Part shown: one piece after another, positions 40,766 through 49,576 of the stretch
How positions within the stretch are numbered: the first letter of the stretch is position 1
Layout of the letters: each line of letters opens with the position of its first letter
Source of the DNA: Oryzomonas sp.
GTDB lineage: Bacteria > Desulfobacterota > Desulfuromonadia > Geobacterales > Pseudopelobacteraceae
DNA: 51,483 bases
Direction: 5' to 3'
Assembly (NCBI GenBank): GCA_031292255.1
Contig: JARLHN010000002.1
Location: 1-51,483 of the forward strand
Made by a program: the position numbers and the translations under genes
The notes under the pieces: generated by a model
Databases searched by the model: none
What the model was told of the DNA's origin: nothing
What the model saw: the letters and a program-made list of their open reading frames with translations, nothing else

Positions 40766-41623
40766 TCAGGCAAGCATGCGGGAGGTGAGGCGCAGAATGC
40801 ACTGGGAGAGGTCCGGGTCGCTGATCATCTTCAGGGCCTTGTTGACCGGCAGCACCGCGCGTTTCCGCCAATCCATCTCCGGCCATTTTTTCAGCACGGT
40901 CGTGACCTTCAGAGGATAGATATAGAGCGTCTTCTCCCCTTTGCGTCGGCAGAGCACGCGGAATCCGGGGAGGCAGCTCCCGATGGTCCCGGCCTCCTCC
41001 ATGGCCTCCATGACGGCCACATCCTGCCGGGACATGTCCGGCTCCGGCTGCCCCTTGGGGATGATCCAGCGGGTCTGGGCGGTATTGGTCACGATCACGA
41101 GGTGCAGACGCCCCCCGCGAAACAGGAAGGGGAGCGCTCCGACCTGGTAATCCAGGGCCGGCCCTTCGGGAATCCCATGTATGGCGAGGGAGATGTTCTT
41201 GTAGGCCTCCATCTCCGTGATTTCCTGCCCCAGGTAGTCCGGCTTCTCGAAGCGTTCGCTTTCCTCGACCGAAGAAAACCCCACCTCGGCGACAAGCAGC
41301 GGTTCCAGATCACCCAGATAGCGGTCCACCTCCATCCGGCACGAACCGTGATCCACCAGCGAGCGGACCTTTTCCAGCCGCCGCCCCTCGGTGGAAGGCC
41401 ACAGCGCGTGAAACTGCCGTGGCGAGATATTGACCTCGGTCTCCCGACGCATGGGCCCGGCCCCCTCCTTGACGGCGAGAAAGTACTTGTCACCGAGCTG
41501 CCGGATGCGCACCTCCATGTGCTCGTCGTGGGCCAGGTACCCCTGCAGGATCGGCGTCCCGCCCTGCAATCCGTCAGGCAGGGACTTTACCAGGAATTTC
41601 CGTTCGATCTCGACCATGGTCAT
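40766..41623 (-). CDS. CYTH-NUDIX fusion protein
   Basis: 285 residues from ATG 41623, overlapping the parA-like stop as ATGA. Residues 1-155 are a CYTH domain: MVEIERKFLV signature near the start (ExExK), VRIRQLGDKYFLAVKEG, RSLVDHGSCRMEVDRYLGDLEPLLVAEVGF. Residues about 165-285 look like a NUDIX hydrolase with WIIPKGQPEPDM...VAVMEAMEEAG. The NUDIX box is partly degenerate: the first Glu is Met and the Arg before the core is Met, while the MEAMEEAG core acids remain. CYTH enzymes hydrolyse inorganic triphosphate or polyphosphate; NUDIX relatives cleave diphosphoinositol polyphosphates or nucleotides. It closes a group with ParA and CHAD genes. Confidence 0.85.
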   Translation of the reverse strand: MTMVEIERKFLVKSLPDGLQGGTPILQGYLAHDEHMEVRIRQLGDKYFLAVKEGAGPMRRETEVNISPRQFHALWPSTEGRRLEKVRSLVDHGSCRMEVDRYLGDLEPLLVAEVGFSSVEESERFEKPDYLGQEITEMEAYKNISLAIHGIPEGPALDYQVGALPFLFRGGRLHLVIVTNTAQTRWIIPKGQPEPDMSRQDVAVMEAMEEAGTIGSCLPGFRVLCRRKGEKTLYIYPLKVTTVLKKWPEMDWRKRAVLPVNKALKMISDPDLSQCILRLTSRMLA

Positions 41624-42366
41624 GGACCCGCCAGGGAAAGGATCTCGCCGCACAGCGCGCGATATGCCATCGCTGCCGTGCTGGCGTGGGAATACGCCAA
41701 AAGCGGCATCCTGTGCAGGCCCATCTTTTCCACATCCGCGGAAAACGGGATCACTGTCTTCAGGAAACCCGGATACGATACCGGAAGGTCGTCCATGATC
41801 TCCCGGTGCATCCTGTTCCGCTTCTGGACCATGGAGAAAAACGGGCGGAGCATCCCGTCGGGCAGATCCTCGTCCCGGAAGAAACCGGCCAGTTGATCCA
41901 ACGTCCTCCGTGAAAGCACGGTCGGAATGACCGGCACCAGTATCGCGTCCGATGCCCGGAACACGTTCTCCGAGAGGAGCGTGATGTTCGGCGGGCAGTC
42001 CATGAGGATCACGTCGTAATCGGGCTTGAACTCCTCCAGCACCTTCCTGAGCTGCTTGCGGCGCTTCGCCATGCCGTCGAGCAGGATGTCGAAATGGCGG
42101 TAGCCGAGGTTAGAGGGGATGATGTCGAGACCGGGGAAGTCGGACTCTCGGATGTTCCTGCGAAGCCCCTCGGCCAGGGAGTCCGCGTCGCGCATGCGGA
42201 ACTTCTCCGCGCTGGCCACGCGGAAATAAAAGGTGGCAGCCCCCTGGGGGTCCAAGTCCAGAAGAAGGGTCCGGCGCCCGGCCTCGCGAAGCGCAAACGC
42301 CAGGTTGACCGCAAGGGCCGTCTTCCCCACCCCGCCCTTGATGCTGTAAGAAGAGAGTATTTTCAT
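41620..42366 (-). CDS. ParA-family partitioning ATPase
   Basis: 248 residues with deviant Walker A KGGVGKTALAVNLA (residues 10-16), Walker A' LLDLDPQGAATFYF and Walker B ILMDCPPNITLLSENVF. The size and the short N-terminus match small ParA/MinD-like orphan ATPases that position cellular cargo, rather than plasmid ParA with an N-terminal helix-turn-helix. No parB or parS repeat is adjacent, so it is unlikely to segregate DNA. Placement between CHAD and CYTH-NUDIX genes suggests polyphosphate granules as the cargo; this is inference. Its leader contains a 205-base inverted-repeat element. Confidence 0.9.
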   Translation of the reverse strand: MKILSSYSIKGGVGKTALAVNLAFALREAGRRTLLLDLDPQGAATFYFRVASAEKFRMRDADSLAEGLRRNIRESDFPGLDIIPSNLGYRHFDILLDGMAKRRKQLRKVLEEFKPDYDVILMDCPPNITLLSENVFRASDAILVPVIPTVLSRRTLDQLAGFFRDEDLPDGMLRPFFSMVQKRNRMHREIMDDLPVSYPGFLKTVIPFSADVEKMGLHRMPLLAYSHASTAAMAYRALCGEILSLAGP

Positions 42367-42392
42367 TGTCGTGCGGACCTGCTCATATAGTT

Positions 42393-42597
42393 AGTTTCCG
42401 TCCGGAAAGGGTTCTTTTCCGCCCATTCGGCGTCAATCTTCGGGCTTGCTTGTGCGGCGCACCGATATACGTCTCCGCGCAATCCCTCGATTTCCTGGCC
42501 TGGACGACAACGAGCACAGCGAGTTGGACCGCGAAGGCGCTCCGAAGGAGGCGACCGTAAGGTTGAGTCAAAAATCCCTCCTTTCCGGATGAAAACT
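42393..42597. repeat. 205-base inverted-repeat-bounded element
   Basis: Left end AGTTTCCGTCCGGAAAGG; right end reads, on the other strand, AGTTTTCATCCGGAAAGG. The 170-base interior has no gene. The stop codon of the CHAD gene (42596-42598) lies in the right end. It separates the CHAD gene from the ParA gene inside what otherwise looks like one operon. Confidence 0.7.
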
Positions 42598-44140
42598 AGT
42601 TAGAAACCGGCTGCTTGAAGGTATGCTTGAAGGCTGCGGCCGTCGAGCCGCCGCAGAACCCTTCCAGGGCCTCGTCGATAAGGCCGCGCGCCTGTTGCTG
42701 CCTGCGGTAGAGGACGGCGACGAGCCCCCCCACCCCCAGGGCGATCTTGGACCCGGACCGTTTTTGCTCCCAATAGTTCATGAGTGATCTCTGCTGCACC
42801 AGGGCATCGTTAAACTCGCCAAGACGGTTTTGCAGCCGGCGCAGCAACCTCAGCATCTCCGCCCCCTCTTCCTTGGGAAAGAGTTCGGCGAAGAACTCCA
42901 TGAGATAGCGCAGCCTCTTGCACTCGATACGGAGCCGGTGCACCGCCTCATCCGGCGTCTCGGCCCCGATCCCCGCCGCGATCCCGCGGATCTTCAGGTA
43001 CCGCTTGTAGATGCGGCGGAAGACCAGCGCACCCACCGGGAGGCCGGCAGCCGGCGAAGGCTCGTGGTGGGTCTCCGGGGAAAAATACTCCGCCACCTCA
43101 CGGAGAAGCCGGCGGGTGGACGCTGCACGCATCTTCGAGACAGTCCGCCGCACCTCCCGTTCCCGCTCCGTCGAAAAATCTCTGAACATCCCCTCCAGGG
43201 CCGGACGGAGCACCGGGGGCAGCAGCCCCATATATTCGTCCCTCGCCAAGAGGTACACATCCAGGTCGCGCAGCCGGTTGGTCTGCCGGGCGAGATCACC
43301 GAGGATCTTGCGCATGCGCCGAGTATCCTCGGCCGGATACACGTCCTTCACCAGACTCAGCACCGACCGCGCCTTTCGCAGGCAGATTCGGTAATCGTGG
43401 AGAAATTCCGTGTCAAGGTCATTCACTATACCCGGCACGTTGCGTTCGGCGATCTCCAGGATCGCACATACGATTCGTCCCAGGGCCTCCCGGGCCGGCG
43501 TATCCATCTCAAGGCCAAAGACGGGCCGCAGGGTGTACTTCCGGGGCACGCGGCCAACATGCCGCAGCAGGGTCTCCACAGGACCGTCCCCGGACGTCCG
43601 CGCGCCACGCCGGACAAGGTGCTCCACCACCCGTGCGGTCTCTGCTTCATACCCGAACAGGGGCAGCACGCGGCAGGAATGGAGCAGATCCTCGTCCCTC
43701 CGTTTCCCCGCGGAAACCGAAGACCATTCCAGCCGGCACACGATCTTTCCCACACTATTGCGAACATCGCACCGGCGCAGGCGAAAGGTCCCCTCCGCCA
43801 CCGGTGCGAGCCCTCTCAGCCCGAGCATCCGCTCCAGCCTTGCCCGCATCGCCCCGGTCTCAAAATCTCTCCAGAATCGCCGCCTGGTCCCGGCCCGTTC
43901 CTCGCACAGCGCCGCCCCCAGCCAGCCCCCCTCGCGGGCGCACAGGTGATACGCCCCGCCGGAGCTGTAAAGAATGTGCCCGCCGAACCACAGGCCCCAC
44001 TCGAACGTATCCCAGAACGCCAGGGTCTGCGACTCCTGCGGGTGGATATCCACATCCCATTCCTCCTGCAGGCACTCCGGCCCAAAACCGCCTGGGAGCG
44101 TCAAACGAACCGATTCCTTGTTCTGCACCCTACCCCCCAC
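42596..44140 (-). CDS. CHAD-domain protein with degenerate CYTH-like N-terminus
   Basis: 514 residues. Residues about 235-500 are a CHAD domain with both conserved histidine helices: LHDYRICLRKARSVLSLVK (near 250) and VHRLRIECKRLRYLMEFFAELF (near 405). Basic residues in these helices bind polyphosphate in known CHAD proteins, which localise to polyphosphate granules. Residues 1-200 have the overall pattern of a CYTH domain but lack the ExExK motif, so they are probably inactive. CHAD next to a CYTH protein is a known pairing. It lies 133 bases downstream of the Lys/Ala/Pro-repeat gene. The product has many Arg residues (high pI), fitting polyanion binding. Confidence 0.88.
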   Translation of the reverse strand: MGGRVQNKESVRLTLPGGFGPECLQEEWDVDIHPQESQTLAFWDTFEWGLWFGGHILYSSGGAYHLCAREGGWLGAALCEERAGTRRRFWRDFETGAMRARLERMLGLRGLAPVAEGTFRLRRCDVRNSVGKIVCRLEWSSVSAGKRRDEDLLHSCRVLPLFGYEAETARVVEHLVRRGARTSGDGPVETLLRHVGRVPRKYTLRPVFGLEMDTPAREALGRIVCAILEIAERNVPGIVNDLDTEFLHDYRICLRKARSVLSLVKDVYPAEDTRRMRKILGDLARQTNRLRDLDVYLLARDEYMGLLPPVLRPALEGMFRDFSTEREREVRRTVSKMRAASTRRLLREVAEYFSPETHHEPSPAAGLPVGALVFRRIYKRYLKIRGIAAGIGAETPDEAVHRLRIECKRLRYLMEFFAELFPKEEGAEMLRLLRRLQNRLGEFNDALVQQRSLMNYWEQKRSGSKIALGVGGLVAVLYRRQQQARGLIDEALEGFCGGSTAAAFKHTFKQPVSN

Positions 44141-44273
44141 CGTCCGAACCCTGGAAAACGGTTACCCGCTGCCATCCCATCCCCATACCTGCAATTTTAT
44201 CGCAAAAACTGAGATGTGCTTGATGCGGGCTTCCGATTTATTTTTAACACCCCGGAGACCGGTGCGTTGAAAG

Positions 44274-44738
44274 TCAAGGCTTCTTGAGTGGTGCCTTGGC
44301 GCTCTCGGGCGGATTCTTGCCCAGTTTTTCCTCTACCGCCAACACGATGTACTCATTCATGCTGACGCCAACCTCGGCAGCTTCCTTTTTAATGCTCTTG
44401 CGCACCGATTTTTTCATGCTTACGAGGAACTTGGTCAGCTTGTCGTCCTTCGGTGCCTTCGGCTCTTTCTCTGCTTTTGGTGCTTTTGGTGCTTTTGGTG
44501 CTTTTGGTGCTTTCGGTGCTTTCGGTGCTTTCGGTGCTTTCGGTGCTTTCGCAGCCTTGGGGGCCTTCGGTTCAGCAACCTTCATGTCGATCTTTTCCGG
44601 CTTTGCTTTTTTTACTTTTTGTACCGTTGTCTCATCAACCTTTTTGTCCTTTTTCTTTTTCTTCGCTGCGGCCGCCTTGTCTATCGCCTGTTCTTCAGCA
44701 GGTTTCATTACGTCGGGTTTCGTTTTTTTGTCTTTCAT
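44274..44738 (-). CDS. Lys/Ala/Pro-repeat basic protein with ribbon-helix-helix-like C-terminus
   Basis: 154 residues from ATG 44738, six bases after GAGGAG; the longer frame to 44846 translates AT-rich promoter DNA. Residues 1-55 are Lys-rich (MKDKKTKPDV, KAAAAKKKKKDKK). Residues about 60-100 are KAP tandem repeats, eight in a row. Residues about 105-145 (LTKFLVSMKKSVRKSIKKEAAEVGVSMNEYIVLAVEEKL) have the pattern of a HicB/CopG-type ribbon-helix-helix: a beta strand, then a basic helix, then a GVSMNEYI turn and helix. The layout resembles histone-H1-like or PhaF-type DNA- and granule-binding proteins. It heads the CHAD/ParA/CYTH group and has its own promoter. Function is inference. Confidence 0.78.
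   Translation of the reverse strand: MKDKKTKPDVMKPAEEQAIDKAAAAKKKKKDKKVDETTVQKVKKAKPEKIDMKVAEPKAPKAAKAPKAPKAPKAPKAPKAPKAPKAPKAEKEPKAPKDDKLTKFLVSMKKSVRKSIKKEAAEVGVSMNEYIVLAVEEKLGKNPPESAKAPLKKP
44472..44550. repeat. Nine-base tandem repeat encoding Lys-Ala-Pro
   Basis: Plus-strand unit GGTGCTTTT or GGTGCTTTC, about nine units. The T-type and C-type units form two separate blocks, a sign of recent block-wise expansion. Copy-number change keeps the frame. Confidence 0.9.
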
Positions 44739-44804
44739 GGTCCTCTCCTCGTGATTGGCATCTGCTTTTACATGGGCAATGTATCTGCCATAATAGTTAT
44801 TATA

Positions 44805-44832
44805 ACTATAATACTTATAATAGTAAATGCAA
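44805..44832 (-). promoter_or_regulatory. Candidate promoter for the Lys/Ala/Pro-repeat gene
   Basis: On the minus strand TTGCAT, 16 bases, TATAGT, in a 45-base AT-rich stretch with internal symmetry (ATTATAAGTATTATAGTTATAAT). Several overlapping -10-like hexamers exist, so the exact site is uncertain. Confidence 0.45.
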
Positions 44833-44911
44833 GGCTTCGTTTGCAACGCGTGCGGGCGAACCCGCCACAGGCACTCGTATTCTTCGGGCCGGAATTTCTT
44901 TCGCGGCAGGT

Positions 44912-44939
44912 TGATAATTTATGAAGTAGCGATAGAATC
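44912..44939 (+). promoter_or_regulatory. Candidate promoter for the formate dehydrogenase operon
   Basis: TTGATA, 16 bases, TAGAAT, with a start site near 44946 and a leader of about 60 bases before the ATG at 45005. Confidence 0.55.
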
Positions 44940-45004
44940 GAAGTAAACGTAAAAGTGCCGGCCTAAGCGGCAGCGGAGAGGCAACGAACCAGGGAGGGGC
45001 AAAC

Positions 45005-48000
45005 ATGCAAGTGACGCGAAGACAGTTTTTCAAAATCTCCGCCGGGGGACTGGGGGGGGTCCAGCGTTGCGATGCTGGGCTTTTCGTCCGTGGATGCGCT
45101 GGCCGAAGTGCGCGAGTTCAAGCTGGCCCGCAGCAGCGAGACCCGCAACACTTGCCCCTACTGCTCGGTAAGCTGCGGCCTGATCATGCACAGCCTGGGG
45201 GACCGGGCAAAAAACGCCGAACCGGCGATCTTCCACATCGAGGGAGACCCGGACCATCCGGTGAATCGCGGCACCCTCTGCCCGAAAGGCGCGGGGCTCG
45301 TGGACTTCATCCACAGCGAAAGCCGGCTCAAGTACCCGGAATACCGCGCCCCAGGTTCTAACGAGTGGAAGCGCATCTCCTGGGACGAGGCATTCACGAG
45401 GGTAGCCCGGTTGATGAAGGACGACCGGGATAAGAACTTCGTTGCCAAAAACACCGCCGGCGTCACGGTCAACCGCTGGCTCACCACCGGTTTCCTGGCA
45501 GCCTCGGCCTCAAGCAACGAATCCGGCTACATCACCCAGAAGGCCATCCGCTCTCTGGGCATCCTGGCGTTCGACAACCAGGCCCGGGTCTGACACGGAC
45601 CAACGGTGGCCAGTTTGGCCCCCACATTCGGGCGCGGTGCAATGACCAACCACTGGGTGGATATCAAGAACGCCAACGTCATCATCGTCATGGGCGGCAA
45701 CGCCGCCGAGGCCCACCCCTGCGGCTTCAAATGGGTAACGGAGGCCAAGGCCCACAATCACGCCACGTTCATCGTGGTTGACCCCCGCTTCACCCGTTCG
45801 GCATCGGTGGCCGACTTCTATGCGCCGTTGCGCACCGGCACGGACATCGCATTCCTGGGCGGGGTGATCAACTACCTGCTCTCCCACGACAAGATCCAGC
45901 ACGAATACGTCAAGGCCTACACCAACGCCACCTTCCTCGTCAACGAGGGGTACAAATTCGACGAGGGCCTGTTTTCAGGCTACAACGAACCGGGGCGCAC
46001 GTACGACAAGGCCACCTGGTCCTACGAACTCGGGACGGACGGCTTTGCCGCGGTGGACGAGACCATGCAGCACCCCCGTTGCGTGCTGCAACTGCTCAAA
46101 CTGCATTACTCCCGCTACACGCCGGAGGTGGTGTGCAACATCTGCGGCACGCCCAAGGATAGCTTCCTCAAGGTGTGCGGGATCATCGCCGCCACCTCGG
46201 CGCCCGACCGCACGCTGACCTTTATGTACGCCCTGGGGTGGACCCAGCACACGGTGGGATCGCAAATGATCCGCACCGCGGCCATGGTGCAGCTCCTGTT
46301 GGGCAACATGGGCATGGCGGGAGGGGGGATGAACGCCCTGCGGGGCCACTCCAACATCCAGGGGCTCACCGACCTTGGGCTGTTGTCCGACCTCCTGCCG
46401 GGCTACCTTACCGTGCCACACGAAAACGAGGCCGACTACCGGGCCTATGTGGACAAGCGAACCCTCAAGCCCACGCGTCCCGGCCAGATGTCCTACTGGC
46501 AGAATTATCCCAAGTTCCACGTCAGCCTGATGAAGTCCTGGTTCGGCGACATGGCTACCAAGGAGAACAACTGGTGCTTTGACTGGCTGCCCAAGCTGGA
46601 CAAGGTGTACGACGTGCTCCAGGTGTTCGAGCTGATGTTCCAGGGCAAATTGAACGGCTACTTCTGTCAAGGCTTCAATCCCCTGGGTGCGTTCCCCAAC
46701 AAGGCCAAGCTGAGCAAAGGCCTGTCCAGGCTGAAGTACCTGGTGGTGATCGACCCCCTGGCCACGGAGACCTCGTGCTTCTGGGAGAACCACGGCGAAT
46801 ACAACGATGTGGACCCGGCCGCGATCCTGACCGAGGTGATCCGCCTCCCCTCCACCTGTTTCGCCGAGGAGAACGGTTCCCTCACCAACTCCGGACGGTG
46901 GCTGCAATGGCACTACAAGGGCGCCGACCCGCCGGGAGAGGCCAAGCCCGACGTTGACATCATCGCCGGCATCTTCCTCAAGCTGCGGGAGCTGTACCGA
47001 AAGGAGGGTGGCCCCTTCCCCGACGCGCTCATGAACCTCACCTGGGATTACAAGATCACCCACGCGCCCGCGCCCGAGGAGCTGGCCATGGAGTACAACG
47101 GCAAGGCCCTGGCCGACCTGGCCGACCCCAAGGACCCGACCAAGGTCCTTCTGAAGAAGGGACAGCAATTGGACGGCTTTGCCCAACTCAGGGACGACGG
47201 CTCCACTGCCTGCGGCTGCTGGATCTATTCGGGGGCATGGACGGAGAAGGGGAACATGATGGCCCGGCGGGACAACTCCGACCCCTCGGGCCTGGGCAAT
47301 ACCGTCAACTGGGCATTCGCCTGGCCGGCCAACCGGCGCGTCCTCTATAACCGCGCCTCCTGCGACCCGGCCGGCAAGCCCTGGGACCCGAACCGCAAGC
47401 TCGTCTGGTGGGACGGAGCCAAGTGGACCGGCGTGGATGTGCCCGACTTTAAGCCGGACTCTCCTCCCAACGAGGGTATGAACCCATTCATCATGCAACC
47501 CGAGGGAGCAGGAAGGCTGTTCGCCCTGGACAAGATGGCGGAAGGGCCGTTCCCCGAACACTACGAACCGTTCGAAACCCCCATCGACACCAACCCCCTG
47601 CACCCAAGGGTGGTCAGCAACCCGGCGGCGCGGGTGTTCAAGGACGACTGGGAAATGTTCGGCAAGAGCAAGGAGTTTCCCTACGCCGCCACCACCTATC
47701 GCCTCACCGAGCACTTCCACTTCTGGACCAAGCACACCAGGCTGTCTGCCATCCTGCAACCGGAACAGTTCGTGGAGATCGGCGAGGAGTTGGCAAGGGA
47801 AAAGGGGATCAAGGACGGCGACCGGGTCAAGGTGTGGTCCAACCGGGGTTTCATAAAGGCGGTGGCGGTGGTGACCAAGCGCATCAGGCCACTCACGGTC
47901 AACGGCAAGACCGTCCACCATGTGGGCATCCCGTTCCACTGGGGCTTCAAGGGCGTTGCCAAGAGCGGCTACCTGGCCAACACCCTGACCCCCTTCGTTG

Positions 48001-48062
48001 GGGACGCGAATTCCCAGACGCCGGAATTCAAGTCGTTCCTCGTCAACATAGAAAAGGCATAG
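45005..48062 (+). CDS. fdnG: Formate dehydrogenase-N alpha subunit (selenoprotein, apparent frameshift)
   Basis: Catalytic subunit of the membrane-bound, periplasm-facing formate dehydrogenase, oxidising formate to CO2 with a molybdopterin cofactor and one [4Fe-4S]. It starts at ATG 45005 after GGGAGGGG. The N-terminus [15 protein letters not shown] is a Tat signal. At 45052-45059 there is a run of eight G where seven would keep the frame ([14 protein letters not shown]); the extra base shifts the signal out of frame with the rest. Beyond it, CPYCSVSC...CPKG binds the cluster. An in-frame TGA at 45591-45593 encodes selenocysteine in DNQARV[13 protein letters not shown], residue 196 after correcting the frame. 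Total length is then about 1018 residues, as in known FdnG. The frameshift may be a sequencing error, a real mutation or a slippage site. Confidence 0.9.
45591..45620 (+). promoter_or_regulatory. Selenocysteine codon and SECIS hairpin
   Basis: UGA is followed after 14 bases by GGCCA-GUU-UGGCC (45608-45620), a perfect five-pair apical stem with a GU-containing loop. Distance and loop match bacterial SECIS elements recognised by SelB in formate dehydrogenase genes. Confidence 0.9.
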
Positions 48063-48072
48063 GAGGTGGATC

Positions 48073-48960
48073 ATGGCACTGCAATCACTTGATATCATCC
48101 GCCGTTCCGCCACCACCACCCCCTCGCCGGGCCAGCGCCGGACCATGGAAGTGGCCAAGCTGATCGACGTCACCAAGTGCATCGGCTGTAAGGCCTGCCA
48201 GGTGGCGTGCATGGAATGGAACGATACCCGCGACGCCATAGGCCAAAACCATGGTGTGCTCGACAACCCGATGGACCTGACCGAGAACTCCTGGACCGTG
48301 ATGCGCTACGCCGAGGTGGAAACCGACCGGGGCCTGGAATGGCTGATCCGCAAGGACGGCTGCATGCATTGCGGAAATCCGGGCTGCCTCAAGGCCTGCC
48401 CGGCACCCGGTGCCATTGTCCAGTACAAAAACGGCATCGTGGATTTCCAGGAGGAGAACTGTATCGGCTGCGGCTACTGCATTGCCGGATGCCCGTTCAA
48501 CATCCCCCGCGTGTCCCGGAAGGACGGCAAGGTCTACAAATGCACCCTCTGTTCCGACCGGGTGACGGTGGGTCTGGAACCGGCCTGCGTCAAGACCTGC
48601 CCCACCGGCGCCATCGTGTTCGGCAGCAAGGACGACATGCTCCACCACGCCGAGGAACGGATCACGGACTTGAGGGAACGGGGATTCGCCAAGGCCGGGG
48701 TCTACGATCCACAGGGGGTGGACGGCACCCACGTGATCTACGTGCTGCACCACGCCGACAAGCCTGAGATCTACAACGGCCTCCCCAAGGATCCCACCAT
48801 CGGGCCGATGGTCGAGATTTGGAAGGGGGTCACCAAGCCGCTGGCCTCCCTTGCCCTCGGCGCGCTCGCCGCCGGCGCCTTTTTCCATTATGTGACCAAG
48901 GGTCCCAACGAGGTCTCGGAAGAGATCGAGAAGGAGTTCAAGGATGATACGAGATCCTGA
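48073..48960 (+). CDS. fdnH: Formate dehydrogenase-N beta subunit (4x[4Fe-4S])
   Basis: 295 residues. Four cysteine clusters: [35 protein letters not shown] and CTLCSDRV...CVKTC, which carry electrons from the alpha subunit to the cytochrome. A single membrane helix near residues 255-275 ([19 protein letters not shown]) anchors the C-terminus. It starts 10 bases after fdnG, with AGGAGG just upstream of the ATG. Its end overlaps fdnI by 17 bases. Confidence 0.95.
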   Translation: MALQSLDIIRRSATTTPSPGQRRTMEVAKLIDVTKCIGCKACQVACMEWNDTRDAIGQNHGVLDNPMDLTENSWTVMRYAEVETDRGLEWLIRKDGCMHCGNPGCLKACPAPGAIVQYKNGIVDFQEENCIGCGYCIAGCPFNIPRVSRKDGKVYKCTLCSDRVTVGLEPACVKTCPTGAIVFGSKDDMLHHAEERITDLRERGFAKAGVYDPQGVDGTHVIYVLHHADKPEIYNGLPKDPTIGPMVEIWKGVTKPLASLALGALAAGAFFHYVTKGPNEVSEEIEKEFKDDTRS

Positions 48961-49576
48961 GAAATTAGACCGTTATACGGCCCCCGAGCGCGTCAATCAC
49001 TGGCTGGTGGCGATGACCTTCATTCTCCTGGCGCTCTCCGGACTGGTGCTGTTCCATCCACTCTTTTTTCCCCTGAGCCAGCTCTTCGGCGGCGGCGTCT
49101 GGACGCGCATCCTCCACCCCTTCATCGGTGTAGTCTTGATCTGCTTCTTCGGCAGCATGTTCTTCAGATTCCGGAGGTTGTGCATCATGACGGCGGCCGA
49201 CTGGGAGTGGCTGGCCCATTCCCGCGAGATGATGAACGGCGACGACCGGAGCTTGCCCGAGTCGGGCAAGCTGAACGGCGGCCAGAAGCTCCTGTTCTGG
49301 CTGCTGGTTGCCTGCATGTCGCTGCTCATCCTGTCCGGCATCGTCATGTGGCGCGCCTATTTCTCGTTCCTGTTCCCGGTGGCCGTCATCCGCTTCGCCG
49401 CGGTCGTGCATGCGGCCACGGGGGCGGGAATGATCGCGCTGATCATCGGCCACATCTACCTGGCCATATGGACCAGGGAGAGCATCGGCGCCATGCTGTA
49501 CGGCAAGGTCAGACGCGCTTGGGCGAAACAGCATCACCCGGCATGGTTTCGGGAGATAACGGGAGGACGCAAATGA
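48944..49576 (+). CDS. fdnI: Formate dehydrogenase-N gamma subunit (cytochrome b556)
   Basis: 210 residues with four membrane helices. The opening [27 protein letters not shown] and the later [19 protein letters not shown] and [22 protein letters not shown] hold the histidines that bind two b haems. It passes electrons to the menaquinone pool. It overlaps fdnH by 17 bases and fdhE by four (ATGA). Confidence 0.94.
   Translation: MIRDPEKLDRYTAPERVNHWLVAMTFILLALSGLVLFHPLFFPLSQLFGGGVWTRILHPFIGVVLICFFGSMFFRFRRLCIMTAADWEWLAHSREMMNGDDRSLPESGKLNGGQKLLFWLLVACMSLLILSGIVMWRAYFSFLFPVAVIRFAAVVHAATGAGMIALIIGHIYLAIWTRESIGAMLYGKVRRAWAKQHHPAWFREITGGRK

Noticed and set aside
42830-44212. 460-codon plus-strand frame opposite the CHAD gene
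   Set aside because: Pro/His/Arg-rich shadow of an Arg-rich coding sequence; no start signal.
44461-44551. CRISPR-like short repeats
   Set aside because: The nine-base units are contiguous without spacers and code for Lys-Ala-Pro in frame. No CRISPR array was seen anywhere in the window.
44284-44754. Hydrophobic plus-strand frame rich in FGAFGAFGA
   Set aside because: It is the complement of the Lys-Ala-Pro repeats, not a membrane protein.
45606-48062. Separate 818-residue molybdopterin oxidoreductase gene starting at 45606
   Set aside because: The start is an internal Met just after the selenocysteine UGA; the gene continues upstream in the same frame.
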